Positions 24,869-33,020 of a DNA stretch of 64,000 nt are shown piece after piece (positions within the stretch are counted from its first letter, which is position 1; every line of letters starts with the position of its first letter). The DNA comes from JAHBNG01 sp039028975 (GTDB lineage: Bacteria > Chloroflexota > Anaerolineae > Caldilineales > Caldilineaceae): assembly GCA_039028975.1 (NCBI GenBank), contig JBCCHB010000048.1:1-64000 (forward strand). The letters run 5' to 3'. A model generated the notes under the pieces. That model saw only the letters and a list, made by a program, of their open reading frames with translations, was not told where the DNA came from and did not search any database. A program made the translations under genes and the position numbers.

Positions 24869-26209
24869 ATGGCCCAGCAAATTTCGCGACGACGTTTCTT
24901 ACAGAGTACAGGCGCAGTGGCATCTCTTGGATTGCTGGCTGCTTGTGCGGCTCCACTGACCACTAGTGACGGTGGAGATGGTGCCAGCGCCGATTCTATC
25001 AACCTGATATGGGACACATTTCGCGGTCCTGGTACGGGATGGAATGAGGAGCGCATCGACACCTTTAAAGAGATGCACTCTAATGTTTCGATTGAGTTCC
25101 GCCCACTAACCGGCTCCAGCCAGCAGGACAACTATGGTAAGATGTATGCCATGCACGCAGCCGGCGATTTAGGCGACCTTATCGCCTTTGACCCCTCTCA
25201 CTATCACTTCTGGCGGGCCATCAATGCTGGTATCATCGGACCCATTCAGGAACTAGCCGACGCTGATGATCTGGATCAGAGCCAGTGGTTCGAGCAGTTT
25301 ATGGTGCTGCAACATTATCAGGGCGAACTATACGGCCTACCAAGCTGGGGCTGGGCTGGACATGATACGCTGATTATTAACAAGGTCCACTTTGACGAAG
25401 CAGGCATAGAGCCACCAGATCCAACAGGCCATGATACGAGCATGGATACCTATGCCGAGTGGGCGCGCAGCTTCTACAAAGAAGGGGAGCGCTTTGGCCT
25501 GGCTATTCCCTTTGGCGAGAGCAACACGGCCGTCACCTGCCGTATTTGGAACTCGAGCTTACTCAATGAGGATGGTACCCAGTGCATGATTGCCGATGAT
25601 GAAAATGCACAGGCAGCATTGCGCTGGCTCTATGGTCTAACGGTAGAAGATGGCGTCATTCCTTCACCAGGTGATGTGGAAAATAATAATTCAGCTCAGC
25701 TTGAAGGCAAAATCACCATGAACTGGGGCGGCTCGCTCAACGCACGTAATTTTGATCGAGATATCGAAGACGAGAGCATCGCTGTGGCCTGGCAAGGTCT
25801 CTTCCCCGAGCGAGAAGATGGCCGCTACCCATGCCAGATTCGTGGCGGCACTTGGAACATGAATGCAGGGACGGCCCACCCGCAAGAATCGTTCGAGTTC
25901 CTCAAGCATATTACGAGCTTCGATGGCAGCCTAGGCTTCAATCTAGTTGCCGGTCAGGGTGCCTTGGTGCGTAGCGATGTGGTCGACGAACTGGTGGCGC
26001 AGAATCCCATCCATGAATGGTTTATCCCCAACCTGGAAAATGGCATCCCAGCCCACGCACCTGCCAATTCCCGAGGTCGCGAATATACGGATGCGGTCAA
26101 TCAACGTCTACAGCTCCTGCTCGATGCCAACAACCCCATTGCTTTTGAAGAAGGCGTCATGGACTTACACAACGCAATTCAGGAAGTGCTGGACAAGGAT
26201 CCAGCATAG
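24869..26209 (+). CDS. Extracellular solute-binding lipoprotein of ABC importer 2 (Tat-type)
   Basis: A 446-residue sugar-binding protein. The N-terminus SRRRFLQSTGAVASLGLLAAC combines a twin-arginine motif with a lipobox, so it is likely Tat-exported and lipid-anchored. The body shows the family 1 binding-protein pattern (NLIWDTFRGPGTGWNEERID, TFKEMHSNVSIEF, LYGLPSWGWAGHDTLIINK). The cleft is rich in Trp (WGWAG), fitting a carbohydrate ligand. It is the first gene of importer 2, followed by two permeases. AAGGAG precedes the ATG by about ten bases. The GH3 beta-glucosidase at the end of the operon suggests a beta-glucoside or related oligosaccharide. Confidence 0.9.
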   Translation: MAQQISRRRFLQSTGAVASLGLLAACAAPLTTSDGGDGASADSINLIWDTFRGPGTGWNEERIDTFKEMHSNVSIEFRPLTGSSQQDNYGKMYAMHAAGDLGDLIAFDPSHYHFWRAINAGIIGPIQELADADDLDQSQWFEQFMVLQHYQGELYGLPSWGWAGHDTLIINKVHFDEAGIEPPDPTGHDTSMDTYAEWARSFYKEGERFGLAIPFGESNTAVTCRIWNSSLLNEDGTQCMIADDENAQAALRWLYGLTVEDGVIPSPGDVENNNSAQLEGKITMNWGGSLNARNFDRDIEDESIAVAWQGLFPEREDGRYPCQIRGGTWNMNAGTAHPQESFEFLKHITSFDGSLGFNLVAGQGALVRSDVVDELVAQNPIHEWFIPNLENGIPAHAPANSRGREYTDAVNQRLQLLLDANNPIAFEEGVMDLHNAIQEVLDKDPA

Positions 26210-26288
26210 AAGATGATGAAGATGAGGGGATGAAGGTGCATTAGAGCCAACTCGCTCATCCTGTCACCTCAATCATCCTGTCATCTTA
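26210..26288 (+). repeat. Imperfect inverted repeat after binding protein 2
   Basis: The left arm (26210-26238, GATGATGAAGATGAGGGGAT) pairs imperfectly with the right arm (26255-26288, CATCCTGTCACCTCAATCAT). The arms consist of short repeated words. It occupies nearly all of the gap between binding-protein and permease genes. Confidence 0.5.
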
Positions 26289-26302
26289 TTCAGGATACCC
26301 AT

Positions 26303-27244
26303 ATGGCAGCCATAGCAGAGACAATTTCCACCAAACCACAGAGACGGGGCTGGTCGCGCCAGAAGCGACGGGAGAACTTGTGGGGGTATCTCTTCCTCAC
26401 TCCCTGGTTGATTGGGTTCTTTGGGTTGTTTGTCGGGCCTGGGCTGGCCTCCCTCTACCTAAGCCTAACTGACTTTGATATTATCGGCAGTGCTGAGTTC
26501 ATTGGTGCGCAGAATTATGTGGAAATGTTGATGGAAGATGATCTCTTCTGGCCATCCCTGGGGCGCACCTTCTACTTTGCCTGTCTGGGTGTGCCGCTGG
26601 GCGTCATCGGCTCCATGGCCTTGGCAATCTTGCTCAATCAGCAGTTGAAGGGAGTTGCCGTCTACCGCACCCTCTTCTTTATGCCGTCCCTGGTTCCGCT
26701 GGTAGCTGTGGTCGTACTCTGGAAATGGCTTTTAAATACTGAATTTGGTATTGTCAACCAAGCATTAATGGATTTGGGGGTATCTGATCCGCCAGGCTGG
26801 TTCACAGATCGATCGTGGGCTATTCCATCCCTGATCCTAATGCGTCTATGGAGCGGGATCGGTGGTACCCAGATGATCATCTTTTTGGCTGGGCTACAAG
26901 GCATTCCCGAATCCCTATATGACGCGGCCTCTATCGACGGTGCAGGGACGTGGAACCGCATCCGCCATGTGACGATTCCCATGTTGACGCCTACGATCTT
27001 TTTTAATACAGTTTTGGGGATTATCGGCGCACTGCAGACTTTTGCTGCCGCCTTTGTGGCTACAGAAGGGGGGCCAGGCTATGCAACTTGGTTCTTCAGC
27101 TTACATATTTGGAAGCACGCATTTGATTACTTCAATTTAGGATATGGTGCGGCGTTGGCTTGGTTCTTTGCCCTGATTATTATAATGTTAACCATCTTTC
27201 AGATGCGCATGTCCAAACATTGGGTCTTCTATTACGGGGAATAG
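26303..27244 (+). CDS. Carbohydrate ABC transporter permease 1 of importer 2
   Basis: A 313-residue MalF/UgpA-type permease with six hydrophobic segments; it opens RRENLWGYLFLTPWLIGFFG. The EAA loop is LYDAASIDGAGTWNRIRHV at about residues 210-229. It carries a short cytoplasmic N-terminus of about 30 residues rich in Lys/Arg. It lies 93 bp after the binding-protein gene, with a hairpin in between, and 110 bp before the second permease. Its partner ATPase is not in the window. Confidence 0.9.
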   Translation: MAAIAETISTKPQRRGWSRQKRRENLWGYLFLTPWLIGFFGLFVGPGLASLYLSLTDFDIIGSAEFIGAQNYVEMLMEDDLFWPSLGRTFYFACLGVPLGVIGSMALAILLNQQLKGVAVYRTLFFMPSLVPLVAVVVLWKWLLNTEFGIVNQALMDLGVSDPPGWFTDRSWAIPSLILMRLWSGIGGTQMIIFLAGLQGIPESLYDAASIDGAGTWNRIRHVTIPMLTPTIFFNTVLGIIGALQTFAAAFVATEGGPGYATWFFSLHIWKHAFDYFNLGYGAALAWFFALIIIMLTIFQMRMSKHWVFYYGE

Positions 27245-27354
27245 AGCGTAAAGAATTGCGGCCAAATAATTCATCGATTTAGGTGAGCGCCACTTCTCAA
27301 GTGACCCTCACCTTGATTGACTTATTAAATCGTCCTTTTTAAGGAGTCAATTTG

Positions 27355-28266
27355 ATGGCAACACAGACGGATACAGCCATGACAGGTGGCGTGACCATCG
27401 ACCGCGAAACATCCGACTCAGTTCGGCAAAAGCAGACTGCCCAGAAAGCTATCACTTACGTTCTGCTCACGTTGGCTGGGTTGATGTTTGCCTTTCCCCT
27501 TTATTGGACAGCCTCTAGTTCACTCCAAACGTGGCAGGAGCTGCGTTCGTTTACTCCTCACCTGGTACCATCAACCCCTCAATGGGGTAACTACGTTGAT
27601 GTCTTTACAGCTGTCCCCTTTGCCCGTTGGCTGGGGAATAGCTTCTTGATTGTTGCCATCACCATTCCAGGGACTATCATCACCGCCACCATGACAGCCT
27701 ATGCCTTCGCCCGCTTTGACTTTGCAGGCAAAAACACTTGGTTTATCCTTATGTTGGGGACCATGATGATTCCGGCTACGGTCACTCTTATTCCCCAATA
27801 CCTGCTCTGGTTCAAGCTCAAGATGATCAATACCTATGTGCCGTTGACCATTCTGGCTTGGCTAGGGGGCAGCGCCTTTATGGTCTTCCTGCTCCGTCAA
27901 TTTATCTTGAGCATTCCCAGAGACTTAGATGAAGCGGCCTATATCGATGGGGCCAATCCCTTTCAGATCCTCTGGCGCATTATCGTGCCACTCATGAAGC
28001 CTGCCTTGACGACTGTGGCCATTCTCCAATTTCTTAATGATTGGAACGATTTCTTCGGCCCCTTTATCTACCTCAATCGCCAATCCCTCTACACCGCGGC
28101 TATAGGGATGCGGTACTTCCAATATATCCCTATGGAGACCAATGACCCTCGGGATCACCTACTAATGGCAGCCGCCGCCGTGATGACGATTCCGGTGTTG
28201 ATTCTCTTTGCCGCAGCCCAGAGATACTTTATTTCGGGCGTGGTTTTGAGTGGGTTGAAGCTTTAA
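27355..28266 (+). CDS. Carbohydrate ABC transporter permease 2 of importer 2
   Basis: A 303-residue MalG/UgpE-type permease. It shows LAGLMFAFPLYWTASSSLQ after a polar N-terminus of about 35 residues, and the EAA loop LDEAAYIDGANPFQILWRI. AAGGAGTCAATTTG leads directly into ATG 27355, which sets the start. The last four bases overlap the end of the convergent GH3 gene, so the two transcripts meet end to end with no spacer. Confidence 0.9.
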   Translation: MATQTDTAMTGGVTIDRETSDSVRQKQTAQKAITYVLLTLAGLMFAFPLYWTASSSLQTWQELRSFTPHLVPSTPQWGNYVDVFTAVPFARWLGNSFLIVAITIPGTIITATMTAYAFARFDFAGKNTWFILMLGTMMIPATVTLIPQYLLWFKLKMINTYVPLTILAWLGGSAFMVFLLRQFILSIPRDLDEAAYIDGANPFQILWRIIVPLMKPALTTVAILQFLNDWNDFFGPFIYLNRQSLYTAAIGMRYFQYIPMETNDPRDHLLMAAAAVMTIPVLILFAAAQRYFISGVVLSGLKL

Positions 28267-30977
28267 CGAATCCCCCTCAACCCCTCATTGATCTTTCCGA
28301 GCACCTCATCCGTCAATAGATCCGCAGCCATTCCCTGCAACTGGAGTAGCGTAAAGCCCATCATCATCCCCAGTTGGGGAGCATCCATAAAGTCTGGCAG
28401 ATGTTCTGAGAGCACGGCTTTGGCTTCCTCATGGGCCAGCAGATCTTTCATGGTACTTTCAATGGATAGGGCGATCGGCTCTTTTTCGGGGCCGTCAAAG
28501 GATGCACTCTCTTGCAGTTCAAAGGATGCCGTCGCCCGAATATCCTGGGATGACGCGCCGACCCTCACCTCAAATGTCCCAGCCTCAGCAATCCAGCTCA
28601 TCTCCAAATCGTCAAAGTAGGCGAGCGCAGCCTTGTCTATGGTCATGGTCGCCGTTTGGGTTTCGCCGGGTTCGAGGGTTACTTTAGCAAAGGCTTTTAG
28701 TTCTTTTTCAGGTCGTACAAGGGACGAAAGCGGATCGGCAATGTAAAGCTGTACAATTTCCTTACCTGTTACATTACCTGAATTGGTGACGTCGATAGAA
28801 ACCGTGAGGATCTCATCAGGAGGAATTTTGGTTGTGCTGAGTTGAAGATTGCTGTATTCAAATGTGGTGTAGGAGAGGCCAAATCCAAAAGGAAAGAGGG
28901 GTTCGATGAGCTTCTTCTCGTAGTATCGATAGCCGACAAACAGCCCTTCACCATACGTTACTTTTCCATTCTCGCCGGGGTAGTTGATAAAGGCCGGGTT
29001 ATCTTCCAGTCGCTTGGGAAAGGTCTGGGGCAGTTTGCCGCTAGGTGTCACGTCACCAAAGAGAACGTCTGTGATGGCGTTGCCACATTCCTGGCCAGGG
29101 AACCATGCTTGGAGCACCGCGGCAACCTTATCGATCCATGGCATGGTAATTGGCGCTCCAGTGTTGAGAATCACGACTGTATTGGGGTTGACCGCAGCCA
29201 CGGCCTCCACTAAATCATTTTGCTCGCAGACCAGCTCCATATCAGGTCGGTCATGTCCCTCTGTTTCCCACTCGCCGCTGTGGCCTACATAAACCAAGGC
29301 GATGTCGGACTGAGCTGCCAGAGCCACTGCTTCGCCAATGGTATCTTCTACCATGGGTGGCAAGCAGCCGACTCTAAAGATGGAGAGGGGCATGGTGCCC
29401 GATTTACTATATTCGATAACTAATTCAACTTCTTGGCCAGCCTGTAGATCAACTTCATAGGTAACCTCTGCTGAACCCATGCCGAAGAAGAAGTCACCTG
29501 GCTGCTGCTCGTCCCAGTTATCGATGACCTGCTGGCCATCGAGCAGGAGGCGAGTTAATCCTACGCTGATCAAGCTGAAGGTATACCGTCCACTCTCGGG
29601 CGCGGTTATGGTACCGGTAAAGCGAGCGGAAAAAGAATTGATATCTACATCAGGCGAGAATTCACCAAACCACATGCGCTCAGATGACTGGATCGCTTCT
29701 TGAAAGACTGGCGAACCTGCCAGATCCAGGTTGTCGTAGTATTCCCCTGCAAAACCGCCCTGTCCCCCCTGAGTTGCGAGCCAAGCAGCTTCTAAAACAG
29801 GTAAGCTCTTGTGATTGGTGGTGCCAATGGCATAGGCTACCTCCATCTCCTCGCCTACTTTGGCGAGTAACGACTCATAAGGGGAGACTCGGTAGTGGGT
29901 GTTGACCTGAGCACTGCCTCCCCCCATGATCTGGGCCGTGCGGGCGTTGGGGCCAATGACGGCGACTGTTTCACTCTTTGCGGGATCGATGGGAAGGATC
30001 TCCCCTTCATTCTTTAGCAGAACAATGCCTTCCGCCGCGGCTTGACGAATGAGCATTCGATGGGCCGGGTTATCAATGGCCTGCTCTGGTGAATCGGTAG
30101 GATCCTCAAAGGCCCCCGCTCGTTGAATCGTGTATAGCATGCGTCGAGCGCTATCGGTGATAGCCTCTTCCTTGGCCTCTCCAGCTTGGGCTGCCGCCAG
30201 CAACTTTCCCCCACGCCACGCTGGTGGACCCGGCATCTCCAGATCTTGACCGCCGTTGACGGATGCAGCCGTACTCTTGGTGCCAAACCAATCAGACATG
30301 ACAATGCCTTCAAAGCCCCACTCGTCGCGCAGAATATCGAGCAGCGTGTAAGGATTCTCGCTGGCGTAGATGCCGTTCACTTTGTTGTACGCAGACATGA
30401 TGCCCCACGTATCCGCCTCTTGCACAGCAGCTTTAAATGGCGGCAGATAGATCTCACGCAGTGCCCGCTCTCCCACAATCGAATCGATGGTGTTGCGCTC
30501 AAATTCAGAGTCATTACAGACGTAGTGCTTGATGCAAGCCCCAACGTGCTGACTCTGCAATCCACGGATGTAAGCGACGGCCATCCGTGCCGATAGAAAA
30601 GGATCTTCGGAGTAGCATTCAAAGTTGCGTCCGTTGAGGGGCGAGCGGTGAATGTTGGCCGTAGGGCCAAGGAGTATATGTGCCCCTTTGGTTTTGGCCT
30701 CTTCGCCAATGGCTGCGCCAATCTGATGAACGATATCCACGTTCCATGTCGCCGCCAGGGAGATTCCACAGGGAAAGCAGGCGGCCGTTGTGCTACCTGC
30801 AAAGCCGCCACTACCACGAGCACCATTTGGCCCGTCACTGACTTTGATGGCTGGTATATTTAATCGCTCAACGGGCGTTGTATGCCACATGGCAGAACCG
30901 GCCAAGAGAGAGGCTTTTTCTTCTAAGGTAAGTTGTTCAAGGAGCTGTTCGATATCAATGGTCATGCCGCTGGTCAT
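28263..30977 (-). CDS. GH3 beta-glucosidase with PA14 insertion
   Basis: A 904-residue glycoside hydrolase family 3 enzyme. The N-terminal TIM barrel has LTLEEKASLLAGSAMW, KVSDGPNGARG, the KH-containing CIKHYVCND loop and the nucleophile Asp229 in GIVMSDWFGT. The second domain follows, interrupted by a PA14 domain at about residues 400-545 (GFAGEYYDNLDLAG), which often contributes to the substrate pocket. A fibronectin-III-like domain (GKEIVQLYIADP) comes next, then a unique ~90-residue helical tail. There is no signal peptide, so it should hydrolyse imported glucosides in the cytoplasm. It faces importer 2 tail to tail with a 4-bp overlap. AGAGGGAAA precedes the ATG. Confidence 0.92.
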   Translation of the reverse strand: MTSGMTIDIEQLLEQLTLEEKASLLAGSAMWHTTPVERLNIPAIKVSDGPNGARGSGGFAGSTTAACFPCGISLAATWNVDIVHQIGAAIGEEAKTKGAHILLGPTANIHRSPLNGRNFECYSEDPFLSARMAVAYIRGLQSQHVGACIKHYVCNDSEFERNTIDSIVGERALREIYLPPFKAAVQEADTWGIMSAYNKVNGIYASENPYTLLDILRDEWGFEGIVMSDWFGTKSTAASVNGGQDLEMPGPPAWRGGKLLAAAQAGEAKEEAITDSARRMLYTIQRAGAFEDPTDSPEQAIDNPAHRMLIRQAAAEGIVLLKNEGEILPIDPAKSETVAVIGPNARTAQIMGGGSAQVNTHYRVSPYESLLAKVGEEMEVAYAIGTTNHKSLPVLEAAWLATQGGQGGFAGEYYDNLDLAGSPVFQEAIQSSERMWFGEFSPDVDINSFSARFTGTITAPESGRYTFSLISVGLTRLLLDGQQVIDNWDEQQPGDFFFGMGSAEVTYEVDLQAGQEVELVIEYSKSGTMPLSIFRVGCLPPMVEDTIGEAVALAAQSDIALVYVGHSGEWETEGHDRPDMELVCEQNDLVEAVAAVNPNTVVILNTGAPITMPWIDKVAAVLQAWFPGQECGNAITDVLFGDVTPSGKLPQTFPKRLEDNPAFINYPGENGKVTYGEGLFVGYRYYEKKLIEPLFPFGFGLSYTTFEYSNLQLSTTKIPPDEILTVSIDVTNSGNVTGKEIVQLYIADPLSSLVRPEKELKAFAKVTLEPGETQTATMTIDKAALAYFDDLEMSWIAEAGTFEVRVGASSQDIRATASFELQESASFDGPEKEPIALSIESTMKDLLAHEEAKAVLSEHLPDFMDAPQLGMMMGFTLLQLQGMAADLLTDEVLGKINEGLRGIR

Positions 30978-31045
30978 GCTGATTTCCCTCTGTTATGGGG
31001 TGGATTAGTGACTTTGCCAAGAAGTATATCACCTCTACATCCAAT

Positions 31046-31079
31046 AAAAAGAACGCCCATCGGCAAAGGATGGGCGTTC
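31046..31079 (-). terminator. Intrinsic terminator of the fasciclin gene
   Basis: An 11-bp perfect stem pairs 31051-31061 (GAACGCCCATC) with 31069-31079, with a 7-nt loop, followed on the minus strand by TTTTTATTGG. It lies 38 bp beyond the stop of the fasciclin gene. Confidence 0.88.
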
Positions 31080-31116
31080 TCTTCACAAATGGGGGATGTG
31101 CGGTTCAGCGAGCGTC

Positions 31117-32187
31117 TTACTCAGCAGGAATGATTACGGCATCGATGACGTGGATGACGCCGTTGCTGGTTTCAATGTCTGTAGTGACGACATTTGCACC
31201 GTCAACCATAACGCTATCACCATCAACTGTGATGGTGAAGGAGCTTCCACCAACTGTTTCAACCATGGCGCCATCCATGCCCACCACGTCGGCAGCCATT
31301 ACTTTGCCAGAGACCACATGGTAGAGAAGAATGTTTGTCAAGTCGCCAGTGGGATCCTCAAGTAGGGTTTCTACAGTACCTTCGGGCAGAGCCGCAAAAG
31401 CATCATCCGTGGGGGCAAAGACGGTGAAGGGACCTTCACCTTTGAGTGTATCGACCAAGCCAGCGGCCTCTACTGCGGCCACCAGGGTGCCAAAGCTACC
31501 AGCTCCTACAGCTGTGTCTACAATATCAGCCATCATATCCTCTTCCATGGCTTCTTCTTCTGCAGCCTCTTCCTCACCAGCTTCCTCTTCCATAGCCTCT
31601 TCTTCATCAGCCGCAGGAATGATTACGGCATCAATGACGTGGATGACGCCGTTGCTAGTTTCAATGTCTGTAGTGACGACATTTGCACCGTCAACCATAA
31701 CGCTATCACCATCAACTGTGATGGTAAAGGAGCTTCCACCAACTGTTTCAACCATGGCACCATCCATGCCAACCACATCAGCAGCCATTACTTTGCCAGA
31801 GACCACATGGTAGAGAAGAATGTTTGTCAAGTCGCCAGTGGGATCCTCAAGTAGGGTTTCTACAGTACCTTCGGGCAGAGCCGCAAAGGCATCATCCGTG
31901 GGGGCAAAGACGGTGAATGGACCTTCACCTTTGAGTGTATCAACCAAGCCAGCGGCCTCTACTGCGGCTACCAGGGTGCCAAAGCTACCGGCAGCAACGG
32001 CTGTATCAACAATGTCAGCCATCATCTCCTCTTCCATCGCTTCTTCTTCAGGGGCTTCTTCTTCAGGAGCTTCTGTTGGTTCAGCCATCTCTTCGGCAGG
32101 AGCTTCTGATGGTGGAGCTGCGGGTACACAGGCTGCGAGACCCAAAGCCAAAATTATCAAAATTGAGAGAAATGGTAGTTTGCGCAT
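31117..32187 (-). CDS. Fasciclin (FAS1) lipoprotein with two near-identical domains
   Basis: A 356-residue surface lipoprotein. The signal peptide MRKLPFLSILIILALGLAAC ends with lipidated Cys20, then an acidic/Glu-Ala-rich linker (EEEAPEEEAMEEE) leads to two FAS1 domains of about 130 residues (DIVDTAVAAGSFGTLVAAV ... GVIHVIDAVIIPA). The domains are almost identical apart from a few residues and are separated by a second EEAMEEEAG linker. FAS1 domains mediate adhesion to matrix or other cells. ATG 32187 is set by AAAGGA; an upstream reading is unlikely. It is monocistronic, with a strong terminator and a likely promoter just upstream. Confidence 0.92.
   Translation of the reverse strand: MRKLPFLSILIILALGLAACVPAAPPSEAPAEEMAEPTEAPEEEAPEEEAMEEEMMADIVDTAVAAGSFGTLVAAVEAAGLVDTLKGEGPFTVFAPTDDAFAALPEGTVETLLEDPTGDLTNILLYHVVSGKVMAADVVGMDGAMVETVGGSSFTITVDGDSVMVDGANVVTTDIETSNGVIHVIDAVIIPAADEEEAMEEEAGEEEAAEEEAMEEDMMADIVDTAVGAGSFGTLVAAVEAAGLVDTLKGEGPFTVFAPTDDAFAALPEGTVETLLEDPTGDLTNILLYHVVSGKVMAADVVGMDGAMVETVGGSSFTITVDGDSVMVDGANVVTTDIETSNGVIHVIDAVIIPAE
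31124..32049 (-). repeat. Tandem 489-bp duplication in the fasciclin gene
   Basis: 31124-31560 and 31613-32049 are aligned at an offset of 489 bp (163 codons) with only scattered substitutions, many of them synonymous. This points to a recent duplication or ongoing gene conversion between the two FAS1 domains. Confidence 0.9.
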
Positions 32188-32486
32188 TTTTTTTCCTTTG
32201 TGATAGAAAGATTTGTAATCCAAACAATCGGTAATCAACTATAGGACAGGGGACAAAATGGAACTTTTCATATGCATATCGTATAAAACAGCCTTGTCAA
32301 AACATTGACAAAGGATTGCATAACCTTATTCCGCCCTCATTGTATGCGCAAAGGGTGGACAAACGCGTTGCATACCTTCCATTCTCATTTTGCTCTCATA
32401 AACCTTTTAACTTCACTAAAGATAACGGCTCAGCATATGATAACAACAGAGCGACAAAGAAAAACCGCGATATCCGGAAGAGGCAG
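32188..32486. other. Divergent intergenic region
   Basis: A 299-bp gap between the fasciclin gene (-) and the Trp-rich gene (+). It contains the probable fasciclin promoter (32273-32300). No further gene was seen. Confidence 0.5.
32273..32300 (-). promoter_or_regulatory. Candidate promoter of the fasciclin gene
   Basis: On the minus strand TTGACA (32300-32295) is followed after 16 bp by TATGCA (32278-32273), a good -35 with a mediocre -10. A second overlapping TTGTCA lies 15 bp upstream. The distance to the start codon is about 85 bp. Confidence 0.4.
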
Positions 32487-32702
32487 ATGAATCAACTACA
32501 CCCCAAAAAGCTCTTAGATTCGAAATGGACCGCCGTACATCCAAAAAATAGCGAAAAGCACTTTGTGGTTACCCGCTGCACGTACAGTTCACCGGGCGTT
32601 GTTGATCTAGTTGAATTGGAAGCGGTCTATACTGGTCAGTGCTATGAGATGCCCTGGCGAGATTTGAAAGACGACACGCGTTGGCTTATTGGCTGGAAGT
32701 GA
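32487..32702 (+). CDS. TIGR02450 family Trp-rich protein
   Basis: A 71-residue protein matching the small tryptophan-rich family TIGR02450 as I recall it: LLDSKWTAVHPKNSEKHFVV, then VDLVELEAVYTGQCYEMPWRDLKDDTRWLIGWK, with conserved Trp in SKWTA, MPWR and RW..GW. Members are widespread in proteobacteria and cyanobacteria; no function is established. The start ATG 32487 is set by GGAAGAGG; the frame is open upstream but that part does not match the family. It appears to be a single-gene unit. Confidence 0.82.
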   Translation: MNQLHPKKLLDSKWTAVHPKNSEKHFVVTRCTYSSPGVVDLVELEAVYTGQCYEMPWRDLKDDTRWLIGWK

Positions 32703-33020
32703 CGAGGTGATGATTGGTTGCTGGTAATTGGTTGCTGGTGGTTCGTTTCCGTTAGTAAACGACTGTTCTTCGATTAGTGATTTGTGCCCATGATAGTATG
32801 CCCATATAATGCGGTTTCTGTTGTGGTTTACTGGGCAGAGGATGGCTTTATTTTGTCAATCGCAATGCCTGCCTTGCTCTACCTATTTGTCATCTACTGA
32901 TACCGTAAACAACCTGTATAGATGGCCAGGAAAGTTCTGCTCTCCCTTCTTGAAATTTCCCACAGTGGATCGGCCAAGAACCAGGACAAGATTTTTCTGG
33001 TGGACTATAGGAAGGAACCT
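32703..33020. other. Intergenic region before the glutamine synthetase-like gene
   Basis: A 318-bp gap. It starts with a short stuttering repeat (GATTGGTTGCTGGTAATTGG) related in word content to the spacer at 49815-49877. The frame of the following gene is open back to 32922, but I place its start at 33021. No other gene is supported. Confidence 0.45.
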
